Shown in pieces: positions 50,413 to 59,902 of a stretch of DNA of 64,000 bases. Position 1 is the first letter of the stretch, and each line of letters begins with the position of its first letter. Under the pieces are notes generated by a model, which was not told where the DNA came from, did no database searches, and was given only the letters and a program-made list of their open reading frames with translations. This DNA comes from JBCBRD01 sp039819785 (lineage in GTDB: Bacteria; Pseudomonadota; Alphaproteobacteria; Rhizobiales; Hyphomicrobiaceae). Where the stretch lies: positions 1-64,000 of the forward strand of contig JBCBRH010000010.1 in NCBI GenBank assembly GCA_039819785.1, read 5' to 3'. Position numbers and translations under genes: made by a program.

Positions 50413-52203
50413 CTATTGATTGAAAAGAAGCTGGAAGAAGCTCTTTTTCTTTCTGCGGCGCTTTGACCGGCGGGACCGTTTGCGGTTGCTCGGCTGAGCC
50501 CAACCGTTTTCGGCCCAAGGGGCCCAGTCCGGGCCTTGGGCGCGCCGCCGACGGCGACGTTCCCTGGCCCTGGCAGCGGCCTTCGCCTTTGCGGCTGCAG
50601 CAGCCACCACGCCAACCGCGATGGGCAGGTCATCGGTATATCCATCGACACTTGCGACGCGGACACGGCCATCCTCGCCCCACGTCCATTCGGAGACCTT
50701 CTGACCCGCACGATGGGGCTGGATGGCCACGACCGATCCTGATTTTTTGTCGATAATTGCGGCCTGTTCATAGGGCATTGCCTGCCCATCGACATCCTGG
50801 CCAACGCCGGCTGTAAACTTCAAAACGCCGAAAGCCGAATAGGGTGCTTCGCGTTCTTCCCAGCTGACGATCTTTGGTTTCCCATTGCCCAGCAATTCAA
50901 GTGGGACGCGCACATTGTCAAAAGCGGGATTGACCGCAAAGTAGCGTGCGCTGCGTGAGACGACCTTCCAGCCCTGCCGGCCATGACCTTCGAGGATCTG
51001 TTCAACGTCCTGGGCGGGCTTGAAGCCCAGTTTGGCCAGCGTGTCTTTGGCTCGCTTGAAATTCGGCCTGTGCTTCAGCGCCAGTCTTAGTTTGCGGACG
51101 GCTTCATTTGTGCGGCCAGATGCAACGTCCAATTCGGCGGCAGCCCAGTGTACGTCGGCATTTTTCTTGTCGAGTTGGGTTGCGGTGTCGATATCCCGCT
51201 TGGCAAGCGCGGTCTGGTTCGTCCTGGCATAAGTGAATGCGCGGAACGCAAAAGCGGTTGATGAGCGCGGGTTCAGGTTGATCGCCAAATTGAGGTCAGC
51301 CAACGCGCCATCAAAGTTTCCGGCGAATGCGCTGGCCAATCCGCGGGCTTCGTAGCCGACGCCGTTTTGCGGAGACAGCTCGATGACGCGGGTAAAATCA
51401 GCCACGGCGGCCTTGGCATCGCCCGATGCCAGGTATCCCCTGCCGCGCAGCAGAAAGTGATCGGGCAATTGCGGATTAAACGCAATGGCGCGGGAGAGGT
51501 CTTCGATCGCATCGCCATAGTGGCCAACGGCCAGTTTGGCTTCGGCGCGGCTGCGATATCCGTCCGAGAAGCGTGCATTCGTTGTGACCGCACGCGAGAA
51601 GTCCCGGATGGCGGCATGGGGACGGCCTTCGGCCAGATGAGCCTTGCCGCGACCGGACAGGGGGGCGGCACTTGAAGGCAACAACCTGATGGCGCGTGTA
51701 AAGTCTGTGACGGCCTGGTCCGCCTTCCCGAGCCGTATCAGTGCCCCGGCGCGGTTGTTGTAGGCCGCGGCATATCCTGGTGCGAGTGCGATGGCGCGGT
51801 TGAAATCCTTGACGGCCTCTTCATCGAAGCCCAGCGCCATGAGCAGATTGCCGCGATTGTTATAGACGGCGGCATATTCGGGAAAGAGTTCAACGGCCTG
51901 ATTGTAATCTTTGAGCGCTTCGCGCGTCTGACCAAGGCGAACGTAGGCGACGCCGCGATCGTTCAACAGGGTCGCGCGGCGATCGTTTGAAATCTCAGTA
52001 TCGGCCAGTGCCTGCGTGTAAAGCGCCACGGCCTTGGCTGGATCACCCTTGGTCAGGGCGTTGGCTGCATCCCGCGCCTTGAGTTGTGTGGCTGGTGAGG
52101 GCGCGGCCAGTGCAGACCAAGAAACTCCAGTCGCGGCAATGGCGGTTGCCATGGCCAGCGTCACGGTTTTCGAGGCTGCAGTGCGACTCAAGACCTGTTT
52201 CAT
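50413..52203 (-). CDS. Exported tetratricopeptide repeat protein
   Basis: 596 residues with a signal peptide (SKTVTLAMATAIAATGVSWS to ALAAP). About nine TPR units run from residue 45 to 380, each with the W/L..G..Y..A..A...A pattern (AVYNNRGNLLMALGFDEEAVKDF and successors). A separate domain follows (GRQGWKVVSRSARYFAVNPA ... SWEEREAPYSAFGVLKFT), then an Ala/Arg-rich end of about 70 residues (RERRRRRRAQG; RKRSRRSKRRRKKKS) that is extremely basic. TPRs mediate protein contacts; the client is unknown. It lies about 100 bp downstream of nnr on the same strand. The basic tail may bind nucleic acid or wall polymers. Confidence 0.88.
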   Translation of the reverse strand: MKQVLSRTAASKTVTLAMATAIAATGVSWSALAAPSPATQLKARDAANALTKGDPAKAVALYTQALADTEISNDRRATLLNDRGVAYVRLGQTREALKDYNQAVELFPEYAAVYNNRGNLLMALGFDEEAVKDFNRAIALAPGYAAAYNNRAGALIRLGKADQAVTDFTRAIRLLPSSAAPLSGRGKAHLAEGRPHAAIRDFSRAVTTNARFSDGYRSRAEAKLAVGHYGDAIEDLSRAIAFNPQLPDHFLLRGRGYLASGDAKAAVADFTRVIELSPQNGVGYEARGLASAFAGNFDGALADLNLAINLNPRSSTAFAFRAFTYARTNQTALAKRDIDTATQLDKKNADVHWAAAELDVASGRTNEAVRKLRLALKHRPNFKRAKDTLAKLGFKPAQDVEQILEGHGRQGWKVVSRSARYFAVNPAFDNVRVPLELLGNGKPKIVSWEEREAPYSAFGVLKFTAGVGQDVDGQAMPYEQAAIIDKKSGSVVAIQPHRAGQKVSEWTWGEDGRVRVASVDGYTDDLPIAVGVVAAAAAKAKAAARARERRRRRRAQGPDWAPWAENGWAQPSNRKRSRRSKRRRKKKSFFQLLFNQ

Positions 52204-52301
52204 ATTCGGGAGAAAAGCCTAGTGGTTCGCGAAACTCAAGCGAACTGGAGCGTAACGCAAGATTCTCAGCAAACTGTGACCAATGGAACGCCGCTTTGCT
52301 G

Positions 52302-53852
52302 TTATTTGAGCAAATCAGCGTAAACCGTCGGGATCATCCCGGGCAGGTCCTCCGATATCAAGCCGGGTCCGAATGCGTTGGCGCATTCCCCGTGCAGCCA
52401 GACCGCATTTCGGGCGGCTATTACTGCCGATTGACCCTGTGCCAGGAGGCCCAGCACGAAGCCAGCCAGAACATCACCGGACCCAGCCGTTGCCAGCCAG
52501 GGTGGGGCATTGACGTTGACAAATGCGGCACCAGTTGAGACGCCGATGACGGTATCTGGCCCTTTGAGAATGATCACCGCCCCGCTTCGGTCGGCTGCCG
52601 CGCGCGCCCGTTCGAGCTTTGATCCCGTGATGTCGGGAAACAAGCGCTTGAACTCGCCTTCGTGCGGGGTCAGAACCACGCGGGGATTGCTCCCCACTTT
52701 CAACCGCCGCCGGCTGATAAGCTCCAACAATTCAGGAGGGTTTGCTTCAAAGCTCGTGAGCGCATCGGCATCAAGCACGACGGCGCAGTCGTGCCCGAGG
52801 ATGGCTGCAACAATGGCTTTCGTCTCCGCACCAACACCAAACCCCGGCCCAATGAGCACGGCGTTTTTCCGGCGATCGGACAGGACTTCTCCAGCGCCTT
52901 CCGCGCCCTCAGCTGGAACAAGCATGACGGCTGTCAGATGAGCTGCATTCGTGTGAACGGCGTCCGGCGGACAAGCCACTGTGACAAGTCCAGCGCCGAC
53001 GCGCAGAGCAGCACCAGCAGATAGGCGCGCTGCACCCGTCTGATGTAGAGGCCCCGAAAAGACGACCGCATGCCCAAAATCATATTTGTGCGACTGTATG
53101 GCTTTCAGGCGGTTCAAAATCGGCATGCAAACCAGCGTGTTGACGCTCGCCTCGGTTTTGACCGGGGTTCCGCTTTCCTGGTCAAAAACGCCATCGGGTA
53201 TGCCTATGTCGGCCAGGATCACCTCGCCACATAAATCACGACCTGGGTAAAGGACGTGGGCTGGCTTCCGGCGAAAGAATGTGACGGTCCGGGATGCGCG
53301 GATCACGTGATCGCCGACCACCGCTCCGGTTGTTCCATCAAGGCCGCTTGGAACGTCGACGGCCAGGATCGGGGGACATGAGTCACTCCAAACTTGGCGG
53401 CTGAACAATTCCATGAGCGTATCGGGAAGAGCACGCGTCAGACCTGCACCGAACAGAGCATCGATAATGAGATCTGCTTTGCCCAGGTCTTCGCGAATGC
53501 TTGCGATCTGCTCGGGTCCCGCGTTGACCAAGGTGTATTCAATAGTGCCCTTCGCCAACCAACGGGTGGCATTCTCGGCTGCGTCGCCCTTCAGTTTGCC
53601 CCGTTCGCCATAGAGGTAGACACTGACGCCGCATCCTCGCGACTGCAGGTGACGCGCCGCAACAAAGCCATCACCCCCGTTGTTGCCTGGCCCGCAGAGC
53701 ACAACAATGCGGGCGTTGGGTTCGGCCATCTTTTCGGCTTCATCGGCGACCGCGAGACCGGCGTTCTCCATTAGCGTCAGACTGGGCACGCCCATCTCAA
53801 CCGCCAACTGATCAGCCGTCGCCATTTGGTGGGTTGTCAGCAGTTCATGCAT
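52302..53852 (-). CDS. nnr: Bifunctional NAD(P)H-hydrate repair enzyme Nnr (epimerase and ADP-dependent dehydratase)
   Basis: 516 residues from the ATG at 53852; a GTG at 53864 is equally possible. It repairs hydrated NADH and NADPH. The N-terminal epimerase domain (YjeF_N) carries VLCGPGNNGGDGFVAARHL and SGLDGTTGA. The C-terminal dehydratase (ribokinase-like) has VVLTPHEGEFKRLFPD, the anion-hole region ATAGSGDVLAGFVLGLLAQ, and ends PGMIPTVYADLLK. Both halves look complete. In many Rhizobiales it precedes glnB-glnA, as here, although transcribed in the opposite direction. Confidence 0.96.
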   Translation of the reverse strand: MHELLTTHQMATADQLAVEMGVPSLTLMENAGLAVADEAEKMAEPNARIVVLCGPGNNGGDGFVAARHLQSRGCGVSVYLYGERGKLKGDAAENATRWLAKGTIEYTLVNAGPEQIASIREDLGKADLIIDALFGAGLTRALPDTLMELFSRQVWSDSCPPILAVDVPSGLDGTTGAVVGDHVIRASRTVTFFRRKPAHVLYPGRDLCGEVILADIGIPDGVFDQESGTPVKTEASVNTLVCMPILNRLKAIQSHKYDFGHAVVFSGPLHQTGAARLSAGAALRVGAGLVTVACPPDAVHTNAAHLTAVMLVPAEGAEGAGEVLSDRRKNAVLIGPGFGVGAETKAIVAAILGHDCAVVLDADALTSFEANPPELLELISRRRLKVGSNPRVVLTPHEGEFKRLFPDITGSKLERARAAADRSGAVIILKGPDTVIGVSTGAAFVNVNAPPWLATAGSGDVLAGFVLGLLAQGQSAVIAARNAVWLHGECANAFGPGLISEDLPGMIPTVYADLLK

Positions 53853-54175
53853 CTTTTTGTCCACTGGGCTGCCCGCCTGCCCCGATCTCGCCAGTATACG
53901 CCAAAATCATACGCAAAAATTCTCTCTTGCGGGTCAGGGCCCAACCTCAGCGGTTCGGGCAAGATTGCGATGGCAAAGGCTCAAGAACTTGCTTATGACG
54001 TAGGCACGAACTGCCGAAAATTGACCGTCCCCACCGCCTGTCCAACCTCGTGTTGCCCGCTGATTGATCGTATCGCCTGTTCAGCGGGCGGATTTTCGGT
54101 TGGAATGTGCTCGCCAACGTGGCACACGAACGCCAAGCCGTTGAATCGGAACAACATTCGATTCCGTTTACCAAT
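53853..54175. other. Divergent intergenic region between nnr and glnB
   Basis: About 320 bp ahead of the glnB sigma-54 site. NtrC enhancer sites would be expected here. A loosely symmetrical GTGCTCGCCAACGTGGCAC lies near 54107-54125, but I do not call it. No gene is seen. Confidence 0.35.
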
Positions 54176-54191
54176 TGGCATGGCGCATGCT
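54176..54191 (+). promoter_or_regulatory. Sigma-54 (RpoN) type promoter of glnB-glnA
   Basis: TGGCATGGCGCATGCT matches TGGCACG-N4-TTGCW at most positions, with the key GG and GC pairs exactly 12 bp apart. Transcription would start near 54201, about 55 bp before the glnB ATG. RpoN/NtrC control of glnB-glnA is known in rhizobia and Azospirillum, which supports the reading. No NtrC site was pinned down. Confidence 0.75.
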
Positions 54192-54254
54192 TAATTTCAG
54201 TGCGATTTGGGAGACTTCGAAACCCAAACGACGACCCGGAGGATACAAAACCAC

Positions 54255-54593
54255 ATGAAGAAAATTGAAGCCATCATTAAGCCGTTCAAGCTCGATGAGG
54301 TGAAGGAGGCGCTGCAGGAAATCGGCCTTCAAGGTATTACCGTGATTGAAGCCAAGGGGTTTGGTCGTCAAAAAGGCCATACGGAACTGTACCGCGGCGC
54401 TGAATATGTTGTTGATTTCCTCCCTAAGGTGAAAGTTGAAGTCGTCCTTGGTGACGAACTGCTCGACAAAGCCGTCGAGGCCATTCAAAAAGCGGCCAAG
54501 ACGGGCCGTATTGGTGATGGCAAGATCTTCATCACTCAAGTCGAAGAAGCCATTCGGATTCGCACAGGCGAAACCGGCGCGGAAGCGATCTGA
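54255..54593 (+). CDS. glnB: Nitrogen regulatory protein PII
   Basis: 112 residues from the ATG at 54255, with GGAGG about 12 bases upstream. It senses glutamine and 2-oxoglutarate and controls glutamine synthetase and NtrB. MKKIEAIIKPFKLDEVKEAL opens the ferredoxin-like fold, the T-loop has the uridylylation tyrosine in GAEYVVDF (Tyr51 by family numbering), and the C-terminal B-loop TGRIGDGKIF is intact. It is followed by glnA 163 bp later in the same direction, so the pair probably forms an operon from the sigma-54 promoter. A second promoter in the gap is possible. Confidence 0.98.
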   Translation: MKKIEAIIKPFKLDEVKEALQEIGLQGITVIEAKGFGRQKGHTELYRGAEYVVDFLPKVKVEVVLGDELLDKAVEAIQKAAKTGRIGDGKIFITQVEEAIRIRTGETGAEAI

Positions 54594-54756
54594 CTCCCCG
54601 TCCCATTAAGACCGCCGCTGTCCTGAGCTTTTTAGCTTGGGACTGGCATATGCACGACCAGCCTACGTCAAGTCGGCCGCTCAAGTGCCGGCAGTTCAAT
54701 CACCGCAAATGTCGACGACAAAACGTTCGTCGCGTGCTCGCAATAGGGAGCTATTC

Positions 54757-56166
54757 ATGAAGACCGCTAGCGATGTGATCCAAATGATCAAGGACAAGGA
54801 CGTCAAATTCGTTGACTTCCGGTTCTCCGATACACGCGGAAAAATGCAGCATGTCACGGCAGACGTGTCGTGCGTTGACGAAGACCTGCTGGCTGAAGGT
54901 TATGCGTTCGATGGATCGTCCATCGCTGGCTGGAAGGGCATTGAAGCTTCCGACATGCTTCTGGCAGCCGATATGGCATCAGCCCATATCGATCCGTTCT
55001 TTGCTCAGACAACGCTTGCGCTTTTTTGTGATGTGAAAGAGCCGTCAACCGGTCAGGCGTATGATCGTGATCCGCGTTCCATTGCAGGTAAGGCGGAAGC
55101 CTACATGAAAACGCTGGGGATTGGGGACTCGGTTTATTTCGGTCCGGAAGCCGAGTTCTTCCTTTTTGATGACGTTCGTTTTACGTCAGACCCTTACAAC
55201 ACCGGGTTCAGGCTGGATTCAACGGAGCTTCCGTCGAATTCTGGCACCGAATACGAAATGGGCAACCTGGCCCACCGCCCGCGGACCAAAGGCGGCTATT
55301 TCCCCGTCCCGCCGATCGACAGCGGGCAGGACATCCGCTCTGAAATGCTCTCTGTTATGGCGGAAATGGGCGTGGCGGTTGAAAAACACCACCATGAGGT
55401 TGCATCGGCCCAACACGAATTGGGCATGAAATTCGCCCCCATCATCACAATCGCCGACCATCTGCAGATCTACAAATATGCGATCCACAACGTCGCCCAA
55501 GCCTATGGGAAGACGGCGACGTTCATGCCCAAGCCTGTGTTCGGGGACAACGGATCTGGCATGCACGTTCACCAGTCGATCTGGAAAGACGGTCAGCCTC
55601 AGTTCGCAGGCGATAAGTATGCCGACCTGTCGGATATGTGCCTGAACTACATTGGTGGGATTCTCAAGCACGCCATGGCGATCAACGCGTTCACGAACGC
55701 TTCGACCAACTCATACAAGCGGCTTGTGCCGGGTTACGAAGCCCCAGTCCTCCTGGCTTACTCCGCGCGCAATAGGTCAGCGTCGTGCCGTATTCCTTAC
55801 ACGACGAGCCCGAAAGCCAAGCGTGTTGAAGTGCGGTTCCCGGACCCAACGGCGAACCCCTACCTCGCCTTTACGGCACTGCTGATGGCAGGCCTCGATG
55901 GCATTCAGAACAAGATCGACCCGGGTTCTGCCATGGACAAGAACCTCTATGATCTGCCAGCTGAAGAGCTGGCCGGCATTCCAACGGTCGCCGGATCACT
56001 GCGCGAAGCGCTCGAAAGCCTGGATGCGGACCGCGAGTTCTTGAAGATGGGCGGTGTGATGAGCGATGACATGATCGACGCCTACATCGAACTCAAGATG
56101 GAAGAAAACATGCGGTACGAAATGACGCCGCACCCCGTCGAGTTCGATATGTATTATTCGGTCTGA
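54757..56166 (+). CDS. glnA: Glutamine synthetase type I
   Basis: 469 residues from the ATG at 54757, preceded by GGGAG at eight bases; the frame is open 40 codons further upstream without family support. It makes glutamine from glutamate, ammonia and ATP. The signatures FDGSSIAGW, the metal-binding HHHEVASAQHELGMKF, GSGMHVHQS, and the adenylylation tyrosine in NLYDLP at Tyr398 are all present, so it is a GlnE-regulated beta-type GSI. An intrinsic terminator follows about 30 bp after the stop. Confidence 0.99.
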   Translation: MKTASDVIQMIKDKDVKFVDFRFSDTRGKMQHVTADVSCVDEDLLAEGYAFDGSSIAGWKGIEASDMLLAADMASAHIDPFFAQTTLALFCDVKEPSTGQAYDRDPRSIAGKAEAYMKTLGIGDSVYFGPEAEFFLFDDVRFTSDPYNTGFRLDSTELPSNSGTEYEMGNLAHRPRTKGGYFPVPPIDSGQDIRSEMLSVMAEMGVAVEKHHHEVASAQHELGMKFAPIITIADHLQIYKYAIHNVAQAYGKTATFMPKPVFGDNGSGMHVHQSIWKDGQPQFAGDKYADLSDMCLNYIGGILKHAMAINAFTNASTNSYKRLVPGYEAPVLLAYSARNRSASCRIPYTTSPKAKRVEVRFPDPTANPYLAFTALLMAGLDGIQNKIDPGSAMDKNLYDLPAEELAGIPTVAGSLREALESLDADREFLKMGGVMSDDMIDAYIELKMEENMRYEMTPHPVEFDMYYSV

Positions 56167-56197
56167 CGCGCCGCGAACTGCGCGACACTTGAGAACA

Positions 56198-56229
56198 AAA
56201 GCCCGGCGGTTTCCGTCGGGCTTTTTTTT
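56198..56229 (+). terminator. Intrinsic terminator of glnB-glnA
   Basis: GCCCGGCGG-TTT-CCGTCGGGC forms a 9-bp stem with one G-U pair, preceded by AAA and followed by eight or nine T residues (56222-56229). It is the cleanest Rho-independent terminator in the window. Confidence 0.9.
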
Positions 56230-56260
56230 ATACCGCCGGCCCTGCGTCTTCGCGATCGGT

Positions 56261-56569
56261 TCAGTAGTAGATCAGGATCGCAATGAAGATGCCCGCCAGG
56301 ATGATCTGACCAAACAGCCCTTGGTGCCGTCCGAACCAGTTCGCAATGCGCTGCGGGATTTGCGTCCACGGAACGCTGAGAACCTGACCGATAATGACAC
56401 CGACGGCACCACCTAGGACCAGTGAGCGTGCGTCCATGTCAAAGGCCAGGACCGATCCCAGTTCGGCTGCGGGTGCAGTTCCAAATGGCACCAGCGTCCC
56501 ATCAAAAACCAGGATCGCGATCGCGGCGCTGATGGAAACCAAAAATAGGAAAGTGAATGTGCGCGCCAT
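56261..56569 (-). CDS. Small membrane protein of unknown function
   Basis: 102 residues, ATG at 56569. Three hydrophobic segments are visible: FTFLFLVSISAAIAILVF, SLVLGGAVGVIIGQVLS and LFGQIILAGIFIAILIYY at the very C-terminus. The middle loop has WTQIPQRIANWFGRHQG. No family recognised. It converges with glnA, beyond the terminator. Coding is supported by length and hydrophobic pattern. Confidence 0.75.
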   Translation of the reverse strand: MARTFTFLFLVSISAAIAILVFDGTLVPFGTAPAAELGSVLAFDMDARSLVLGGAVGVIIGQVLSVPWTQIPQRIANWFGRHQGLFGQIILAGIFIAILIYY

Positions 56570-57500
56570 CGCCTGCTTTCCTCCCCGTCAGCTTTCGGTG
56601 CACTTCGAAGACCCATTCGCGTTACGCGAGGGACGTCCCGCTAACTATTGGGAAACGCAGTCAATATCACGTTAAGACCCTGCAGATTTCGAGACCAAGC
56701 CGCAGGCGACCGGCATTCAACAGCGTGCTGAGTTATCGCGATGCATAAGCATTTTTGTCGCACTGCAGCGACGAATGTGAATTGACAGAAACATCTGTTG
56801 GGAGCAGTCTACATGTATTCAGAAGCGGAGGTTTAAGAAAATGTCTCCACCTAACTGAAGATCCTGCACATTTTGCTCAAGTGCGATAAGCGCTGATGAT
56901 TATGTGCAAAATAGACAATGTGAAACGACTAACGCTTTACTTTAGATATACTTGGTGCGCGCTGTCTGGTGCCTGGATTAACCAGTGCATGGCGCAGATG
57001 GAGATGTGCAGCCTCAACCAAGCATCGTTCGCCAACGTGTCGAAGAGTAAAGTGAGAACCCAAGACCCAGGAAGGGGCAAACAGGAAGCGAATTGGCCAA
57101 ATTCCAATGCAAGGTCGGTCCCTTGTGGTCCAATCAACCTTCAGCCGGAATAGTTGCCACGCTCGTCAAATCAGAACGCCCCTTCAAGTCTTGATACAGG
57201 CCCGATCAGCATTTTGCTGGCCGGGTCTGTTTGCGTTGAGGAGCCAGCCACTCTTCGATTATCGATCGTCCGGCCTGGCACGGATGGTGTTGCAGGGCCG
57301 AACACCTTTGAGTCCAGGAAGGGGCATTCCGCTCATGTCTGATCGGCGTCGGGTAACATTTGTCCGCCCACCGGGTATCAACAGCACAGTGATTGAAGGA
57401 CTGACATTTCATTCTGCCTCTGTCCCTGTCCGTAGTCCCTATCGCTCGACGTGGGGGCTAGCCTTTGCCCCGCGGCCGCACCCACGCTATGCGCCTGTTG
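56570..57500. other. Long intergenic region, no convincing gene
   Basis: About 930 bp. Several short frames exist on both strands without plausible starts or protein character. A GGAGG followed by ATG at 56841 begins a five-codon frame that ends at once. CCCGATCAGCA and TGCTGGCCGGG near 57202-57226 form an imperfect hairpin (four mismatches at most) followed by TCTGTTTG. I see no tRNA, SRP or 6S landmarks. Confidence 0.35.
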
Positions 57501-57869
57501 CTACCGCATGATCCGGTATGCGGAAATGAGCATGCCACTGACCAGCGCCAAAGGGATGACCCAGCCGGGCTTACCCAGCATCAATAGCGCTATCAGAGCC
57601 GACATTACGAAAACTGACAAACCGGCGACACGAACCTCGACCCGGTCGTCCATCACGCATTCAAGGGCCCAGCCAAATACCGGGACCTTAAAGACCAGTG
57701 GCATCCAAGTTGACGGATCTGATGGACTGACCGATTGCCCGCTGTCCTGCGTTGGCTTCCATGAAACCGGAGCTGCTAGAACTTCATCATGAGCAAGCGG
57801 TCTATCACTGTTTGAGATCACAGCCGCAGTGGACGTTTCAGTTGACGTGTCTTTTGTGCTCGTATCCAT
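57501..57869 (-). CDS. Small membrane protein of unknown function
   Basis: 122 residues, ATG at 57869 with GAGGAG nine bases upstream. A Thr/Ser-rich N-terminal half (DTSTKDTSTETSTAA) is followed by SWKPTQDSGQSVSPSD, then WMPLVFKVPVFGWALECVMDD and two membrane helices (VAGLSVFVMSALIALLML and VIPLALVSGMLISAYRIM). No domain recognised. It is upstream of nothing on its strand and lies about 70 bp after the aminotransferase gene in the same direction, so it may be cotranscribed with it. Confidence 0.72.
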   Translation of the reverse strand: MDTSTKDTSTETSTAAVISNSDRPLAHDEVLAAPVSWKPTQDSGQSVSPSDPSTWMPLVFKVPVFGWALECVMDDRVEVRVAGLSVFVMSALIALLMLGKPGWVIPLALVSGMLISAYRIMR

Positions 57870-57937
57870 TTGGACGTCTCCTCAAGCCTTTTTTCGGCGT
57901 GCACTCGTTTCGGTGGTGCGTGGTTTAATTTTCACGT

Positions 57938-59059
57938 TTAAGCGGCATTTTTGCCTGCTGATTTGATCCAGGCCTCCTCAAAGATATCCAGAGCGGGGGC
58001 GTCACCGGCGGTCACCCGAATGAACCGCTGCAACTTCTCGACCGAGGGGCGGCGAACAAAAATCCCGGCCTCGGTTAGGCTGGACATCATGTCTTGTGCC
58101 CGTTCGGCCTCGCGGCAATCGATTGTCATGAAATTGGTGGCTGAGGGCAGCGTTTCAAAGCCGGTTTCCATCGCCACCTGTTCAATACGATTTCGCGCTT
58201 TGGCGATCTCGTTCACCGTTTCGATGAGATACGCCTGATCGCCGATCGCCGCGCGTGCGCCCACCTGGCCGAGAAGGTTGACGCCGTAGTGGTTCCGCAC
58301 TTTTTCAAATTGGGCAATCAGATCGGGATGGCCGATGGCGAAACCGACACGAATGCCAGCCAGGCCGTAGGCTTTCGAAAAGGTCCGAAACCGGAGGACA
58401 TTGGGATGCTGGATGCTCAGCGGTGGAATGGCATCGGGCGGTGCGGTGTCGGCATAAGCTTCATCCAGCAACAGGAGCGTGGTTTCAGGCACGCTTTCGA
58501 CCAGGGCGCCGATTTCAGTGTGGCGCCAGAATGTCCCAAGAGGATTGTTCGGATTGGAAATGTATAGCAGCCGGGCCGCCTTTGACCGTGCCGTGTCGAG
58601 CAGACCATCGAGGTCTTCGCGAAGATCCTTAAAAGGCACCTTGGCGACGGTGGCCTGATGAATATTGGCGTGGAATTCGACTGTGGGATACGCACCATCC
58701 GACATCACGAGTGTCCGGCCAGGCTCCAGCGTGAGCTTGCATGTATCGCCGAGCAACCCATCGATCCCTTCGCCGACGACGATGGCTTCCATGGGCAAAT
58801 CCAGGTGATCTGCAATAGCCACTCTCAACTCATGGTTGGTCGGGTCGGCATACTTCCAGGTTTCGCCAGCGGCAGCCTGCATGGCAGCGATTGCTTTTGG
58901 AGACGGGCCAAAGCCGCTTTCGTTGGCGCCCAGCCTCGCAACAATTTCGTGACCACTGGCGCGCATCTTCGCCTCTGGCCCGACGAACGGGACCTTAAGC
59001 GCGCGTTCCGCGATCACTTGCTTCAAGAAAGGCAGGTTTGTTTTTGAAGGGTTGCTCAC
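57938..59059 (-). CDS. hisC: Histidinol-phosphate-type aminotransferase
   Basis: 373 residues from the GTG at 59059, preceded by AAAGGA at six bases; a TTG one codon earlier is the alternative. It is a PLP-dependent fold-type I aminotransferase. The cofactor region has ISNPNNPLGTFW, LLLDEAYAD, and RTFSKAYGLAGIRVGFAIG with the Schiff-base lysine in SKAYG. It is of the HisC group, which transaminates imidazole-acetol phosphate with glutamate. No other his gene lies here, and related enzymes act on aromatic amino acids, so the exact substrate is not proven. It is the first of three leftward genes. Confidence 0.92.
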   Translation of the reverse strand: MSNPSKTNLPFLKQVIAERALKVPFVGPEAKMRASGHEIVARLGANESGFGPSPKAIAAMQAAAGETWKYADPTNHELRVAIADHLDLPMEAIVVGEGIDGLLGDTCKLTLEPGRTLVMSDGAYPTVEFHANIHQATVAKVPFKDLREDLDGLLDTARSKAARLLYISNPNNPLGTFWRHTEIGALVESVPETTLLLLDEAYADTAPPDAIPPLSIQHPNVLRFRTFSKAYGLAGIRVGFAIGHPDLIAQFEKVRNHYGVNLLGQVGARAAIGDQAYLIETVNEIAKARNRIEQVAMETGFETLPSATNFMTIDCREAERAQDMMSSLTEAGIFVRRPSVEKLQRFIRVTAGDAPALDIFEEAWIKSAGKNAA

Positions 59060-59258
59060 CAACGGTCCTTTCGGTCACTCCTCATGCTAGAGCCTTTTCG
59101 ACTTTAGTGGAACTCATTCTATTTCAGGTTACGGTCGTTAACCGTCTGAAGGAACGGCAAACAGTTGCACCGGGCGGGCGAGCCGCAAACGTGCGCGCTG
59201 CTGCCCACCGAGGGCGGAGTGCTTGAGGTTTCAGGTGCATTGAGACGGACGTGGCGGA

Positions 59259-59696
59259 TCAGAGCAGACCCAGTTCCGCCAACTCACGTTGCATGGCAGG
59301 GGGGAGGCGTTCGGCCCCGTCCTGTAGACCGGCCAGGTCCGGCGGAGCATCCTCCGGCTTGAGATAGCGCCAGCCTTGAAATGGTCTGCGCGCCTTACCT
59401 TTTACAACCACGAGTTCGGGGTCCAGCACGAACAGGCAGCACGGCGACCCGTTTTCTTTCTGGCCATCTTCAAAGCCGATCAGCCGCTGTCGTACCTGGA
59501 TGATCCCCTTGATCACCCAATACAGCGAACCGCCGGCTAAAACCTCATCCTGGCGTCGCGGTGTCTGGAATGTTGTGTGGACCAGTTCCGCCTTGCCGGT
59601 TGCACGCTGACTAGCCGCCAGACACCTGTTTTGCCAGCGTACCAGATCATCGATCGTTTCCGCGCCGACTGCGAGTTTGACGATGTTCAGCGCCAT
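59259..59696 (-). CDS. DUF1489 family protein
   Basis: 145 residues, soluble and cytoplasmic. The sequence matches DUF1489 throughout: MALNIVKLAVGAETIDDLVRW, HTTFQTPRRQDEVL, GSLYWVIKGIIQVRQRLIGF, FVLDPELVVVKGKARRPFQG, WRYLKPEDAPPDL, and a short helical end. DUF1489 is conserved in alphaproteobacteria with no known function. Length is typical. It precedes the aminotransferase gene on the same strand with a gap of about 200 bp. Confidence 0.92.
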   Translation of the reverse strand: MALNIVKLAVGAETIDDLVRWQNRCLAASQRATGKAELVHTTFQTPRRQDEVLAGGSLYWVIKGIIQVRQRLIGFEDGQKENGSPCCLFVLDPELVVVKGKARRPFQGWRYLKPEDAPPDLAGLQDGAERLPPAMQRELAELGLL

Positions 59697-59902
59697 CTCT
59701 TCAATCCCATGTTCCAGCCTTGTTGAAGCAGCATGTGAAAGGTTGGCTGCACGGTTATGAACCCGTGCTACGTGCTTGAGCCCATGTCAGGCAAGCTCAA
59801 GCGGCCCTCATCCACATCTCAACGCGAACATTCACTGCGCGGATGACACGCACTGTGACCGTTCAGCCAGCGTTCCTAGGGGTGGGCGTGTGGTCAGCCC
59901 GC

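Noticed and set aside
57107..57511. 134-residue rightward frame after the glnA region
   Set aside because: No start signal, low-quality protein sequence, and it runs across the 3' end of the convergent gene at 57501.
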